A stretch of DNA of 64,000 nucleotides from Paguma larvata (taxonomy: Eukaryota; Chordata; Mammalia; Carnivora; Viverridae). Position numbers and translations under genes: made by a program. Under the pieces are notes generated by a model that ran no database searches, was not told the origin of the DNA, and saw only the letters and a program-made list of their open reading frames with translations. Position 1 is the stretch's first letter. Each line of letters starts with the position of its first letter. The stretch is taken from assembly GCA_030068075.1 (NCBI GenBank), contig CM057825.1, forward strand, positions 83,790,623 through 83,854,622, written 5' to 3'. Of the stretch, positions 54,375 through 64,000 are shown piece after piece.

Positions 54375-54583
54375 TTTTTTTTTTTTTAATGTTTATTTTT
54401 TAGAGAGAGAGAGAGAGAGGGAGAGAGAGAGCATGAGCAGGGGGAGGGACAGAATCTGACATAGGCTCCAGGCTCCGAGCTGTCAGCACAGAGCCCATTG
54501 CGGGGCTCGAGCTCACGAGCCGTGAGATTATGACCTGAGCTGAATTCAGACACTTAATCAACTTGAGCCACCCAGGTGCTCAC
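54375..54583 (-). mobile_element. SINEC (tRNA-Lys) SINE
   Basis: Minus-strand: poly-T, 'taatgtttattttttagaga', long GA, 'gcatgagcagggggaggg', 'cgaggctcgagctcacgag'-like core ('cggggctcgagctcacgag'), 'gagccacccaggtgctc'. Imperfect 18-bp duplication (15 matches) at 54357-54374 and 54584-54601. Confidence 0.95.
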
Positions 54584-54589
54584 CCTACT

Positions 54590-55440
54590 GAATTTTTAAA
54601 GAACATCTAAGAAATATATTTTATCTGATTTGAATTTAATGGTGTTATTTTTTTCTTGGGTAAACTACCTTATGAACAAGGGACAAGTCCTAACTGATTA
54701 ATAGTCATGATTTAAAACTATTGACGTTTACAGCTAAGTATATCCATTATAGTTCAGAGAATAATTGAAATAATACAGTGTTATTATAATATTAAAATTT
54801 TGTTAAGCGTGGTTTGTGGATTAATTGAAATAATCCATCTGTACTATAAAATAATGATTAATGGATTGTCGCCTTATATTTGTGAAGCTCTGTGTATGTA
54901 TGTATACAGCTATAATTCTTTGCAAATGTAATTATATTTCTTACATATGCTGTTTCATTTTATCATCACAACAGATTTGGAAGTAGATGGGGTAGGTGAG
55001 ATTTTCTTTACTAAATGATGAAAACTGAGTAGTGTAGTAGTGGTTTTTCATGGGCAGGGCTGTGCTGAAACTCATGGGGTCCCCGACTTCTGATTTAGTG
55101 TTCTTTCCTACTGGATCTTAGTCAAAAGCAAAGAAATTTGTATTTTTATGGTGCACTCATTCTTTTTTTGGTCATTTTGCTTTGGTGTTTTTGATTAGAA
55201 TCTTTATTGCTTAGAAAGCAAAAAATCTGTTCAATTCTATAAAGTCAGTTTGTTGAAATTATTACTTTTGACTGCAGGTTAGGGGGTGAAAAGGACCCAA
55301 ATAACATTTTTTAATATCTATATTTATTAATTTGGTATAACATTTTATTATGCAAAAAGAGGTAAGAATTAACTTGATATCATCCAAACTTCTGCAATTA
55401 CAAAAAAATATTGGTTGTTGAAATATAAGCAGATCTGTCT
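54590..55440. other. AT-rich DNA with a MIR trace
   Basis: 'tttatcatcacaacagattt' to 'gatgaaaactgagtagtg' (54955-55030) resembles a MIR core on the plus strand. Nothing else recognised. Confidence 0.5.
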
Positions 55441-55444
55441 TCCT

Positions 55445-56890
55445 TCTTTTCTTCCTTCCTTTTTTTTTCTGATTAAATTTTTTTTCTTGACATATAATTG
55501 ATATGTTTTAGAGTCAGGTGTATAACATGTTTGGTTTTTTTTTGGTTTTGTTTTCAGATTCCATATAAAAGTGAGATCATATGGTATTTGTCTTTATCTG
55601 TGTGAATTATTTCACATAGAATAATGTCCTCAAGGTTCATTTGTGTTGTTACAAATAACAGGATTTCCTTTTTTTAATGGCTGAATAATGTTCCATTATG
55701 TGTGCATGTCTGTATATGTATACATTTTCTTTATTCATTCTTCCATCGGTGGATACTGAGGTTGTTTCCATGTCTTGCCTATTGTAAATAAATCTGCAAT
55801 GAACATGGGGATGTGGATACCTTTTTGAGTTAGTATTTTCATTTCTTCAGATACATACCCACAAATGGAACTGCTAGATTATATAGTATTTTTATTTTTA
55901 ATATTTTGAGGAACCTCCATACTGGTTTTTATAGTGGCTGCACCAATTTACACCCCCACCAGCAGTGCATAGGGGTTCCCTTTTCTCCACATACTTGCCA
56001 ATACTTGTTAGTTCTTGTCTTTTCAATAATATCCATTCTACCAGATGTGAGGTGATATCTCATTGTGGTTTTGATTTGCACTTCCCTGATGATTAGTGAT
56101 GTTGGGCATCTCTTCATGTGTCTGTTGGCCATCTGTATGTCTTCTTTGAAAAAAATGTCTATTCACATCCTTTGCCCATTTTTAATTGGATTTTTGGTTT
56201 TTATTGCTATTGAGTTGTATGAGTTCTTTATGTATTTTCAATATATACCCTTATCAGATACTTTATTTGTAAATATTTCTGTATGTTGTCTTTTCGTTAT
56301 ATTGATGGTTTCCTCTGCTGTGCAAAAACTTTTTAGTTCGATGTGGTCCAACCTGTTAATTTTGGCTTTTGTTGCCTTTGCTTCTGTTGTCAAATGCAAA
56401 AAAAAATCACCAAAACTGATGTCAGGAAGCTTTTTCTCCATGTTTTCTTCCAGGAGTTTTACAGTTTCAGATTTATGTTCAAGTCTTTCATTTATTTTGA
56501 GTTAATTTTGGTGTCTGAGCTAAGAGAGGAGTCCAGTTTTATCTTTTTGCATGTGGCTGTCCAGTTTTTCCAATATCATTTATTGAAGAGACTGTGCTTC
56601 CCCTATTGTATATTCTTGCCTCCTTTTTCATAAACTACTTGACCACAAATGCATGGGTTTATTTCAGGGCTCTCTGTTCTGTTCTGTTGATCTGTATGTC
56701 TGTTTTTATGCCAATTCCATACTGTTTTGGTTACTGTAGTTTTGTAATTGTAATACAGTTTCAGATTAGGGAGTGTGATACCTCCAGCCTTTTTTCTTCT
56801 TTCTCATGATTGGTTTGGCTATTTGTAGTCTTTTGTGTTTCCATACAAATTTTAGGATTATTTGTTCTATTTTTTCCTTTCCTTTTGAAG
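55445..56890 (-). mobile_element. L1 3' UTR and ORF2 C-terminus
   Basis: Minus-strand L1. Left part is 3' UTR ('ttgacatataattgatatgt', 'agtgagatcatatggtattt', 'ggctgaataatgttccatta'). A minus frame at 55929-56132 keeps [26 protein letters not shown] and [10 protein letters not shown], and another at 56238-56441 keeps LKSFCTAEETINITKRQ, both ORF2 C-terminal landmarks. The long plus frame 56065-56505 (146 codons) and 56343-56633 are antisense, not genes. Confidence 0.95.
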
Positions 56891-57585
56891 ACCTCCCTCA
56901 AGCTAGATATAGGGAACCTCACGATTCCTGAAAGAGTTTTATTCATCTTTTCTCATTATGGTTTTTAGAATGATTACTATTTTTAACTGATTTTTTGAAT
57001 GTATTACATTTTTAAATGGAATTAATAGTAACTGTGAATACTTGTTTAAGTCAAATATTAGTTAGCGTGTATTATGAACAGAACCACAGAAAGCATTTGT
57101 ATGTCTTACCTAAACATACATAGGCATTAAGAAAAGGAAATTTGCAGCATTAAGAAGGGATGTTTACTTACTAAATACAACATGGTGATGCTATTAACTA
57201 TTATTTTGTTAATATGTAATTTATTCACAGCAAGGATACCATGACTTGCCTATGGTTGTTAATATAACTTACTAAAATGCCTTATTTAAAGTATGTGAAT
57301 TAATTTTATTCTGAAGTTTAGATCGGTATTAGGGCTAAGTCACCTCTTTTCTCTTTTTTTGTCCTTCAGTTGTGGCAAAATCTAACTTCCATGTGTTTTG
57401 CTACTTATATATGTCTTTTGGGAGATTTTGAAAAACCAAAGTCCTCTTTCTCCCGTGGAAGTGTTAAAAATCCTAAGAAGCTTTCTTGAGATAAAGTTTG
57501 TCCCCTTTCAATTATTAAATGTGCTTTTCTCTTATCTGTGAATTTCACCTTCAGTTTACTGGCAACTGCTTTTTCGTGTTAGGAT
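56891..57585. other. AT-rich DNA, nothing recognised
   Basis: 700 bp without a recognised feature. Confidence 0.5.
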
Positions 57586-57589
57586 CATA

Positions 57590-58310
57590 GAATTATGATT
57601 AACTCCTTGCAATCTGGCTTTCGTCCCACCTCTGTACTGGAAGTGCACTTTCGAAGGTCGCTGGTGACCACATTCTAGCCAATTGTAGAGGTTTTTTCCT
57701 CCCAATCTCCTTGACATGCTAATGCCACATGACCTTGGCTTTTCAGTTACGTGAGCACTCTACTTCTGATTTTTGCTTTGAACTTTCTGCAGCCTATACT
57801 TCTTGCTGTAACACCTGTCTGTCCTTTGTGGAGTGGGTTTAGTTCTTGTCCTTTGTCAGGTATTTACTTACTGAGTTTTGAATCTTACAACTTTAGTTCT
57901 TCTTGATTTGCATCTGTGTCATGGATAAATCATCATTTCTCATAACTCTCTCTCTCTCTGATGGATATTACTGGCAATCCTCAGAGCTCTATTTCACATC
58001 ACCCAAGGTGAGATTAGGTGATTGCCTATCACCCAGACTCTAGCTGTACTTTTAGGTTGATCTGCTTTTGGACTGATGCTCTTTTGCCTCAGAACAGAGC
58101 TTTCTTGAATTATCTTCTTCAAACTTTTTTCTCCTCTGAATTTCTGAGTTCATTTTAAAGAAGCATTCTCTTAATACCTTGACATTTTCTTATTTACTGT
58201 CCCTTATCTCCTAATGTTTCTGATGCCCTTGAGTTTTTCTTAAAAATATTTCTTAAATTTGTTTCATCTTCTTCATACCCTCATTTTCCCTAAACTACTG
58301 TATAGTGTGT
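57590..58310 (+). mobile_element. L2 LINE, reverse-transcriptase part
   Basis: Plus-strand L2 ORF2 interior: 'ttgcaatctggctttcgtcc', 'cgaaggtcgctggtgaccac', 'attctagccaattgtagagg', 'tttctgcagcctatacttct', then a weaker part to about 58310. Lies upstream of the region that the 13.05-kb copy covers. Confidence 0.7.
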
Positions 58311-58314
58311 GAAA

Positions 58315-58450
58315 CACTTTCACATGCATTTTTTAAAAATTTAAAATAGCCAACATAATACAGTTGTGAAACAGGAAGAGTAGAGTTTATTATCCGAATT
58401 TGCAGGTCAGGAAATACGAATTTAGAGAAGTGATCTGTCTGAGGTGTCTA
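58315..58450 (+). mobile_element. MIR SINE fragment
   Basis: 'gaaacactttcacatgcatt', 'tgcaggtcaggaaatacgaa', 'agaagtgatctgtctgagg' follow the MIR order. Confidence 0.6.
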
Positions 58451-58576
58451 TGGTGATTAAGGAAAGAGCTATTACTAAAGCCAAAGGAATAGGATTTTAT
58501 GTCTATACCTGTACTTGAATCAAGCGACTATTGTAATTTGCTATTAAATAATCTTTCAGCTTTTTATTCTCTCCTT

Positions 58577-58632
58577 TTCACTTTACTTACAGTGCTAGAT
58601 TAAGTTCACTTTACTTACAGTCCTAGATAAGG
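58577..58632 (+). repeat. 28-bp tandem duplication
   Basis: Two adjacent 28-bp copies: 58577-58604 and 58605-58632, both starting 'ttcactttacttacag', with only two or three differences near the end (gtgctagattaag / gtcctagataagg). Confidence 0.9.
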
Positions 58633-58654
58633 TTTATAAAACCAGTCACAAGGA

Positions 58655-58860
58655 CAGCTATTAGAGATTGGTGTTAGTGTCTCAGGCACTACGTGAGGTA
58701 ATAAATATCATTTAATCCTTAGAACCAGTGTGGGGAGTGATATATTGTGATCCCCATTTTATAGATAAGTAAATTGAGGCTTCCAGGAGTTGAATAACTT
58801 ACTAGTCATTGTATGTGATGGAGTGGGGGTAGGGTAGAGATTCATTCTCAGGATCCCAAC
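58655..58860 (+). mobile_element. MIR SINE
   Basis: Good MIR: 'gtctcaggcactacgtgagg', 'atcatttaatccttagaacc', 'gatccccattttatagataa', 'gtaaattgaggcttccagga', 'aacttactagtcattgtatg'. Confidence 0.88.
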
Positions 58861-59127
58861 CTCTAATTCTTCTTCGTTATTTTTATAAACACATTCTGCT
58901 ATTTATCAAATTCTTGATATTACTCTTCTTTCTAAGACATTACTATAGTTTTCTTTTACTTACTTAATCCCTTTTACCCCTTTATCGACCTTTCAAGACC
59001 CTCAATAATTTGTTCTTAAGTTTCTTTTCCATTATTTTCTGCAGTAGCCCTCCACAGTGAACCCTCTGCTTTTAACCTTGTTTTCTTCACATACAGACCT
59101 TATCTAGTCTCACTTTCTCATTTTCTT

Positions 59128-59364
59128 TTTTTTAATCTTTTTTAAAGCTTTTTTTTAACGTTTATTTATTTTTGAGAGACAGAGAGACAGGGGAGACATG
59201 AGCAGGGGAAGGGCAGAGAGAGAGGGAGACACAGAATCTGAAGCAGGCTCCAGGCTCTCAGCCGTCAGCACAGAGCCCAACGTGGGGCTCGAACTCACAG
59301 ACCGTGAGATCATGACCTGAGCCGAAGTCGGCCGCTTAACCGACTGAGCCACCCAGGCGCCCCA
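59128..59364 (-). mobile_element. SINEC_Fc-type SINE, young copy
   Basis: Near-consensus minus-strand SINE: 'aacgtttatttatttttgag', 'gagcaggggaagggcagag', 'cacagagcccaacgtggggc', 'gaagtcggccgcttaaccga', 'gagccacccaggcgcccc'. Exact 16-bp duplication 'actttctcattttctt' at 59112-59127 and 59365-59380. Confidence 0.98.
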
Positions 59365-59464
59365 ACTTTCTCATTTTCTTAACTCATGTTATTTTCTCCT
59401 TGTGCAGGATTATATCACCTGGACCTCTTTATCTATCCATAGCCACCTCTTTACCTTCTCCTTG

Positions 59465-59850
59465 TCCCAACATTTAGTGAGCACTCAAAGCATATGTGGT
59501 GCTGTGGTAGGAGTTGTTAATATACACGAGGGCGTGGGCACTGTTGTGGGAAGTGAACACCTAAGGGGAGGAGCCAGGTTGGATTTTCCACTCTGATTTG
59601 ACCAGTGTGCACAGCTTGCTGTGGCAGCGCTAAAGGGGATGTGATTAATTTTACCTGAGCGGTTAGGGGAGAACTGACATTTGAGCTATAGCCTTAAAGG
59701 AGGAGGAGGAGTTCTCCAGGTGGAGAAGGGGTGAGAGGAGGGCATTCTGGAAAGAAGAAATACTGTATGAATAGAGGAGTGAAATCACGAATATATATGC
59801 CATATGTTGTATTGTGAATCTTGAAGGCTTTTGTTGCAGGGCAGTGCAAA
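59465..59850 (-). mobile_element. L2 LINE fragment
   Basis: Minus-strand L2: 'caacatttagtgagcactc' (family: caacaaatatttattgagcac), 'gaactgacatttgagctata', 'gccttaaaggaggaggagg', 'agggcattctggaaagaag'. Small frames across it are incidental. Confidence 0.65.
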
Positions 59851-60053
59851 ATGCTGTGTTGCCAGCAGTCCTCAGGTGACTGGTTTTCCCTCTGTTCAGA
59901 AGTCATTGCAGCCTAGGGTCTTGTGTTTGACCTTATACTTTCAGACCCTTGACATGTTGGGTGTACCGAGAGTCACATTAACTCTGTTTTTAGGAACTGA
60001 TACACAGATCTCTTTCTCTCCCTATTTGTGTGTTTGTCAATTTATTAATTTCC

Positions 60054-60285
60054 AGTGAGAAATACAACTGTCAAACAGATTGGATTGCTTGATTTGGCAA
60101 ATCAGTACACTGTCTCCCTGTAGGCAGGCTTCTTGGGAAGCCAAGTTGTTATTATGGAGGTCAATTGATGATTGAGAAATACAGCTGTCAAGTTGACCTA
60201 GCATTTCTGACCAGTGCACTCTCTTCTGGCAAGATACATGGGAACCATGTTGCCAGAGACCACTTGTTGAGCATGGAAAGAGAAC
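60054..60285 (+). repeat. Diverged ~119-bp tandem repeat
   Basis: Two adjacent, diverged units: 'gagaaatacaactgtcaa' near 60057 and 'gagaaatacagctgtcaa' near 60174; then 'cagtacactgtctccctg' against 'cagtgcactctcttctgg', and 'cttcttgggaagccaagttg' against 'atacatgggaaccatgttg'. Family unknown. Confidence 0.6.
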
Positions 60286-60289
60286 CCGG

Positions 60290-60680
60290 AGGGATATTTG
60301 TTTGAAGAAGTACTTCTCAGCTAAGTTAGCTTGAGGCTATCTTAACCCACTGTAGAAAGAGCTTTGCCAAGGAAACCATATTATTCTAGTCAGCTTAGCC
60401 AAGACTTCCTCTCCTGTGGCTTAGTTTGATCTTGTGAACATTTGCCTAGATGGCTTCCCTGATTCCTTTGCTGACCAGTGTTCCCCTTTCCTTCACCTTC
60501 TGAATGATGCATTGTCCCTTTAGATATGTTGAGACAGTCTGTCAAGTTACGAAGAAGTCTTAAGAGCTAGAGAAACCAAGGGATTTTCATATCTCTGTTT
60601 TGATCCCTTTTGTATTTAAGTTGTATTCCCTTATTCTTAGTCCCTTGGGACCAAAGTCAGGGAATGGTAAATAGCCTCCT
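60290..60680. other. Unclassified DNA
   Basis: No recognised repeat or exon. Confidence 0.45.
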
Positions 60681-60684
60681 GAAG

Positions 60685-60810
60685 TCAAGGGTATCAGATC
60701 TGTTGGTGGTGGGATGTTGGGGATGAGCTTAGAAAGTAAAGTTAGGATCAGATTCTGAAAGGTCTTGGTTGCCATACTAAGGAGTTTGAATTTCAAAGGG
60801 CTCTCAGTTC
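60685..60810 (-). mobile_element. L2 LINE fragment
   Basis: Minus-strand L2 interior: 'cagattctgaaaggtcttgg', 'ttgccatactaaggagtttg', 'aatttcaaagggctctcag' (family: ggccatggtaaggagtttgg). May be part of the same old L2 as 59465-59850. Confidence 0.65.
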
Positions 60811-60849
60811 TCTTATCTTCTCTGGAAAATCTTTTTCTCTCCAAGTAAT

Positions 60850-61260
60850 GTCTTCTTTTCAGCTTTTAAATTTTGTTACTGTCTGTATCATACGTGTTAA
60901 TATCTTACCATACAGCATATGATAATGGCTCTCCTTAAGAGATCTTATTTAGCCTCTTTATGTTTTGACAGATAAATACTAGGTGATATTATCTGTATTT
61001 TAAACATGAGGTGCTTGAGAACTTAACTTCTGTTTCTAATGGACGCTTATCTTGCTTCTCAGTTCAGGCTGTTTCTTCAACTTCCTCTTTTATCCTCTAG
61101 CTTTTTAGACAAGGTATTAGTTTTTATATTATTACATAATGTTTCTTTTTGTGTTATTATGTAAATTGTATTATTATGTAAATTTTATCATAGTGCTTAT
61201 CTACACAAATAGGTCTGTAATTAATTATCGTGTATCTGTCTCTTCTCTCTAGGCAACTTG
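60850..61260. other. AT-rich DNA
   Basis: No gene or known repeat; the phrase 'attatgtaaatt' occurs twice near 61155 and 61175. Confidence 0.45.
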
Positions 61261-61265
61261 TCAGT

Positions 61266-61299
61266 TTCATTCATTCATTCATTCATTCATTCATTCATC
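61266..61299. repeat. (CATT)n microsatellite
   Basis: About eight perfect CATT units. Confidence 0.96.
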
Positions 61300-61329
61300 T
61301 ATCTTGGTTTTTTTTCAGCTTCACATATA

Positions 61330-61545
61330 CGTATTTAAAAAAATTACTTAAATTCCAGTTAGTTAACCTACAGTGTAATATTAGTTTCAGGTGTACAACA
61401 TAGTGATTCAATACTTCCATACAACACCCAGCGCTTATCACACAAGTGCACTCCTTAATCCCCATCACCTATTTTACCCATCCCCTCACCTACCTCCCCT
61501 CTGGGATCTATCAGTTTGTTCTCTGTAGTTAATGGACTTTATACT
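61330..61545 (-). mobile_element. Carnivore L1 3' UTR
   Basis: Minus-strand L1 3' end: 'ttaaattccagttagttaac', 'ctacagtgtaatattagttt', 'caggtgtacaacatagtgat', 'tacaacacccagcgcttatc', 'gtgcactccttaatcccca'. Confidence 0.9.
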
Positions 61546-61599
61546 TATTTCTTTTGGATCTTATAATACCTAGCCCAGTTGAATTATAAGCAATACTCA

Positions 61600-61785
61600 G
61601 ACAATAGAATACCATTTCAGAGCCAGAAGGTAGCTTAGTCTCATTCAGTACTCTGATTTTCTACGTTAAGAAACTGGGATCCAGAGCAGCTGTAATTAGC
61701 CAAAGCACATGACTAGTAGAGGCATGATCATAACCCAGATATCGTCATGTCCGGTCTAGCCACCTTTGTGCTATACTATAATACT
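61600..61785 (+). mobile_element. MIR SINE
   Basis: 'attttctacgttaagaaact', 'gggatccagagcagctgtaa', 'ttagccaaagcacatgacta', 'gtagaggcatgatcataacc' follow MIR. Confidence 0.75.
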
Positions 61786-61789
61786 TGTT

Positions 61790-62230
61790 CTCTATTCGGC
61801 TGAGAGATATATTCCATAGGAATGAAAGGGACTCTCAGAGATCACCTGTGTCAATGTACAGTCTCCAAAACCATTACATTAAAGCTTACAGTAGCAGCTT
61901 TACTTGTTGGCTCTAGACAGAGCATAGTTTGAATGTTTTAGATTTACTATGTTAGAAAGAAACCTAAGTGAGAGGGACATAGGAAAAGGAGCTCACACAC
62001 TGAAATCTTTCTGTGCTTCTGCTAAACAATGTACTGATGCTGTACATGTGTCACTTCAGCTCTTTGTTGTGAAAGTCCGTGAACTGGTTTCAGTTGTGCA
62101 CATTTTGCTGAAACTGACTGAGACTCACAGAGGTAGAACAGTCTTGCAGACAGAATCAGAAGATGTGGGTTGTGAGTCCAGCTCTGAAAGACTATAAGAT
62201 CATACTCTTTCGATTGTGTTTCATTGTTAC
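61790..62230. other. Unclassified DNA ahead of a possible exon
   Basis: No recognised repeat. A plus frame (61949-62197, 82 codons) and a minus frame (62022-62249) overlap; neither has a known motif. Confidence 0.4.
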
Positions 62231-62232
62231 AG

Positions 62233-62292
62233 CTCTTGGCCGAGGCCAAAAATAGCGACTTCAGCAGCTGGGGACCACACCTGACTTCCTAA
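62233..62292 (+). CDS. Possible terminal coding exon (weak)
   Basis: A strong acceptor-like sequence ('cgattgtgtttcattgttac' then AG at 62231-62232) is followed by a GC-rich, CpG-bearing stretch. Read in phase 0 it encodes 19 residues, LLAEAKNSDFSSWGPHLTS, then TAA at 62290-62292, followed by a GC-rich UTR-like stretch to about 62365. I do not recognise the C-terminus, and no upstream exon is visible in the window; it may equally be an untranslated exon or chance. Confidence 0.22.
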   Translation, partial: LLAEAKNSDFSSWGPHLTS

Positions 62293-62982
62293 GGAGGAGC
62301 AGTGGGGCAGCCATGCCCTCCGGCCTGTGGCAGTAGTGCTGAATGGTAGTGACTGAGCCGGGAGACAGTTACCTCACATTTTTAAGCCATGGTTTGTGGC
62401 TCATATTTATGACCTTTTGTGTACATACCTTGTGTAATTTTTCCAATTTCCATTCTGTGGGAGAAGAGTACCACGTTATGAACCCACATGTCTCATTCTT
62501 GCTTCTACCTACAACTTCTTTCCATTGTGTTAACATTCCTCCTTTCTTCCTTTTCTCTCTCCACTCTATTCTTTATGTGGAGAGAAAAGTAGAAGTGTTG
62601 TATCAAAGTCACGTGAACTGATCAGTTTCATTCTCCCCCTACCCACATTCTTCTATGTTGGTATGAAGAATTAATGGGACAAAAAAACCAAAAGGAAGAT
62701 TAAGCATAATCACATTATTTGTCTTCCAACAAAAACACTTTTTCAAAATGGCAAGATGTATGCAAAAAAAAAATAGCTTATATAAAGTTCATCATTCATA
62801 GTTATAAAATCTGTGTTTTGGTGCTAGATGCTCTTACTTCAAATTTCAAAGAATGATTTTAAAATACTTTTGAACCATCTCCCTAAGAGCTTTCAACACT
62901 GTATAAATAGTACACTTTTTAGCATTTACTTTTGCATACCTGCAGTTTGCATCATCTGAGATGTTTACCGCTTTTTTGCAAG

Positions 62983-63114
62983 GCATATGTGGAGACTCAG
63001 CCAACAAATGTCATATACGTGGGTTTCAAAGAGCACCTGGGGGAAGTCATGTTTAACCTTTTGAAAGAGGAGTTCTCTGGGCTTTCCCCCATTTCAGAGC
63101 AAAAACAGATGTAA
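62983..63114 (+). CDS. Possible second terminal exon (weak)
   Basis: After an acceptor-like 'ccgcttttttgcaag' (AG 62981-62982) the phase-0 frame reads AYVETQPTNVIYVGFKEHL at its start and SPISEQKQM at its end, 43 codons then TAA at 63112-63114. It is amphipathic and protein-like. A possible polyadenylation signal ATTAAA lies at 63186-63191. Both this and the 62233 exon end with stops, so they would be alternative last exons, or one or both are spurious. Confidence 0.2.
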   Translation, partial: AYVETQPTNVIYVGFKEHLGEVMFNLLKEEFSGLSPISEQKQM

Positions 63115-63119
63115 ACCAA

Positions 63120-63808
63120 GGGTGCGAATCAATGTACATATTTTTGAATATATATCTTCTTTTAGGTTTTTCCAGTGATTGTTTTATTAAAATATTACCT
63201 GCCTTCCCTGAAAATTTAGAATGTTTCTGGAAAGTACTATAATCTGGTGATTTCTATCACTTTGCTTTTTTAGTTAAATTCTTATGGATTGTTTATTTAA
63301 AAGAACAACACAGTTGCAAGATGAGGAATTAGAGCTGTGGCATTTGATTAAAGATGTTCAGAGGGGAAAATATGCTAAGAAGGCATTAGAATGTCCCCTT
63401 TATGCCAGAAAGCCCATTAGACTGGTAGGCTATACAGAGGGAGGTAACTCAAGGGAATATCCTGAAGTGGAAGGTATTGGATAACAAGAAAACAGAGAGA
63501 GAAAGAATAGGTTTTCCTAGCATGGGAAGTATAATTCCTTTTCTAAGTAGAAGAGATCAAACTCTCCACCATGATAATGAGATGCCATTTTTATTTATTT
63601 AGATTTTGCCTTTTTGTTTAACTAAAGGTTGGAATAAGATGATCCTGTTTTTTTTTTATGTCCCATCTGCTGTATTGCAAAAAAAAAAAAAAAAAAAAAA
63701 GTATCCACGAATCATGGATTGAAATTTTGTTAGTAATTTTGTGTTGTGTTTATTCTCTCCAACTTTAAATTTTATATCAGTGCCTTTTATTAGAACATGA
63801 TGTGTTTT
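63120..63808. other. AT-rich DNA with a poly-A tract
   Basis: No known repeat. A plus frame at 63284-63484 (66 codons, hydrophilic) is unexplained. A pure 22-A run lies at 63679-63700. Confidence 0.4.
63679..63700. repeat. Poly(A) tract
   Basis: Uninterrupted run of 22 A with no recognised retroposon before it. Confidence 0.95.
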
Positions 63809-63809
63809 T

Positions 63810-64000
63810 TCAGATGTTTATTTACTTATTTTGAGAGAGATAGAGATAGAGAGAAAGAGGCAGAGAGAGAGAGAATGAGAGGGAGAGAGAGAATCCCAAG
63901 CAGGTTCCATACTGACTGCAGAGAGCCCTCTTCTGGGGCCTGAGTTCACAAACTGTGAGATCATGACTTGAGCTGAAACCAAGAGTTGGAGGCCTGATTG
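63810..64000 (-). mobile_element. SINEC (tRNA-Lys) SINE, runs off the edge
   Basis: Minus-strand SINE: 'cagatgtttatttacttatt', long GA middle, 'atcccaagcaggttccatac', 'gagatcatgacttgagctga', 'aaccaagagttggaggc'. Cut by the window end before the head terminus. Confidence 0.93.

Noticed and set aside
56065..56505. 146-codon plus-strand frame
   Set aside because: Antisense to L1 ORF2; the minus strand carries clear ORF2 landmarks.
63284..63484. 66-codon hydrophilic plus frame
   Set aside because: Protein-like in composition, but the ATG precedes a poor acceptor-like site, there is no known motif, and it would lie after the possible polyadenylation signal at 63186.
1..64000. CRISPR arrays, operons, prophage, toxin or resistance systems
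   Set aside because: No such pattern; the repeat content is that of a mammalian chromosome.

Overview
This is an AT-rich stretch of carnivore nuclear DNA, almost certainly from a felid or close feliform. The main evidence is about 22 copies of the tRNA-Lys-derived carnivore SINE (SINEC family). Many are the long form seen in cats, with a tRNA-like head (box-B-like 'ggtttgagtcc'-type core, 'gcctgggtggctcag' start), a CT-rich middle and an 'aaaataaataaa' tail. Fragments of carnivore-type L1 3' UTR support this. I see no prokaryotic gene, operon, CRISPR array, tRNA or rRNA gene, and no intact protein-coding gene. The window reads as intergenic or deep-intronic DNA built from nested transposons.

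Layout. 1-9.4 kb: an L2 end, three MIR copies, a hAT DNA-transposon relic (3.08-4.74 kb) cut by a tiny L1 3' end and a SINE, a hAT MITE (6.40-6.74 kb), a weak exon candidate (6.85 kb) and two CpG-rich unclassified patches (6.96-7.13 and 8.0-8.23 kb). 9.4-14 kb: old L1 end, microsatellites, L2 pieces including a long plus-strand L2 (13.05-14.0 kb). 14.1-21.2 kb: a LINE block (minus L1, plus L1, minus L1/HAL1-type ORF1 region) with a MaLR LTR and four SINEs inserted. 21.2-31.3 kb: SINEs, two old L1 ends, MIR/L2 pieces, and a region at 24.6-26.6 kb with a duplicated 100-bp element and a TATA/CCAAT-like block. 31.3-35 kb: minus-strand L1 reaching its ORF2 start, split by a GC-rich processed-pseudogene-like insert (32.3-32.7 kb) and by SINEs. 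35-48.6 kb: MaLR-type LTRs, MIRs, a plus L1 cut by a Tigger-like MITE, and hAT MITEs. 48.6-57 kb: two minus-strand L1s, the first carrying a SINE that itself carries an L1 end. 57-64 kb: L2, MIR, SINEs, a (CATT)n tract and two weak candidate terminal exons (62.23 and 62.98 kb).

Most open reading frames here are accidents or antisense readings of LINE ORF2. The pieces do not form a working pathway. What the sequence supports best is an insertion history: target-site duplications and nesting show hAT/L2/MIR first, then old L1 and MaLR, then carnivore L1 ends and SINEs, the youngest SINEs having 13-17 bp duplications identical or nearly so. Family names come from remembered consensus features, not from a database search; element boundaries without a stated duplication are approximate.
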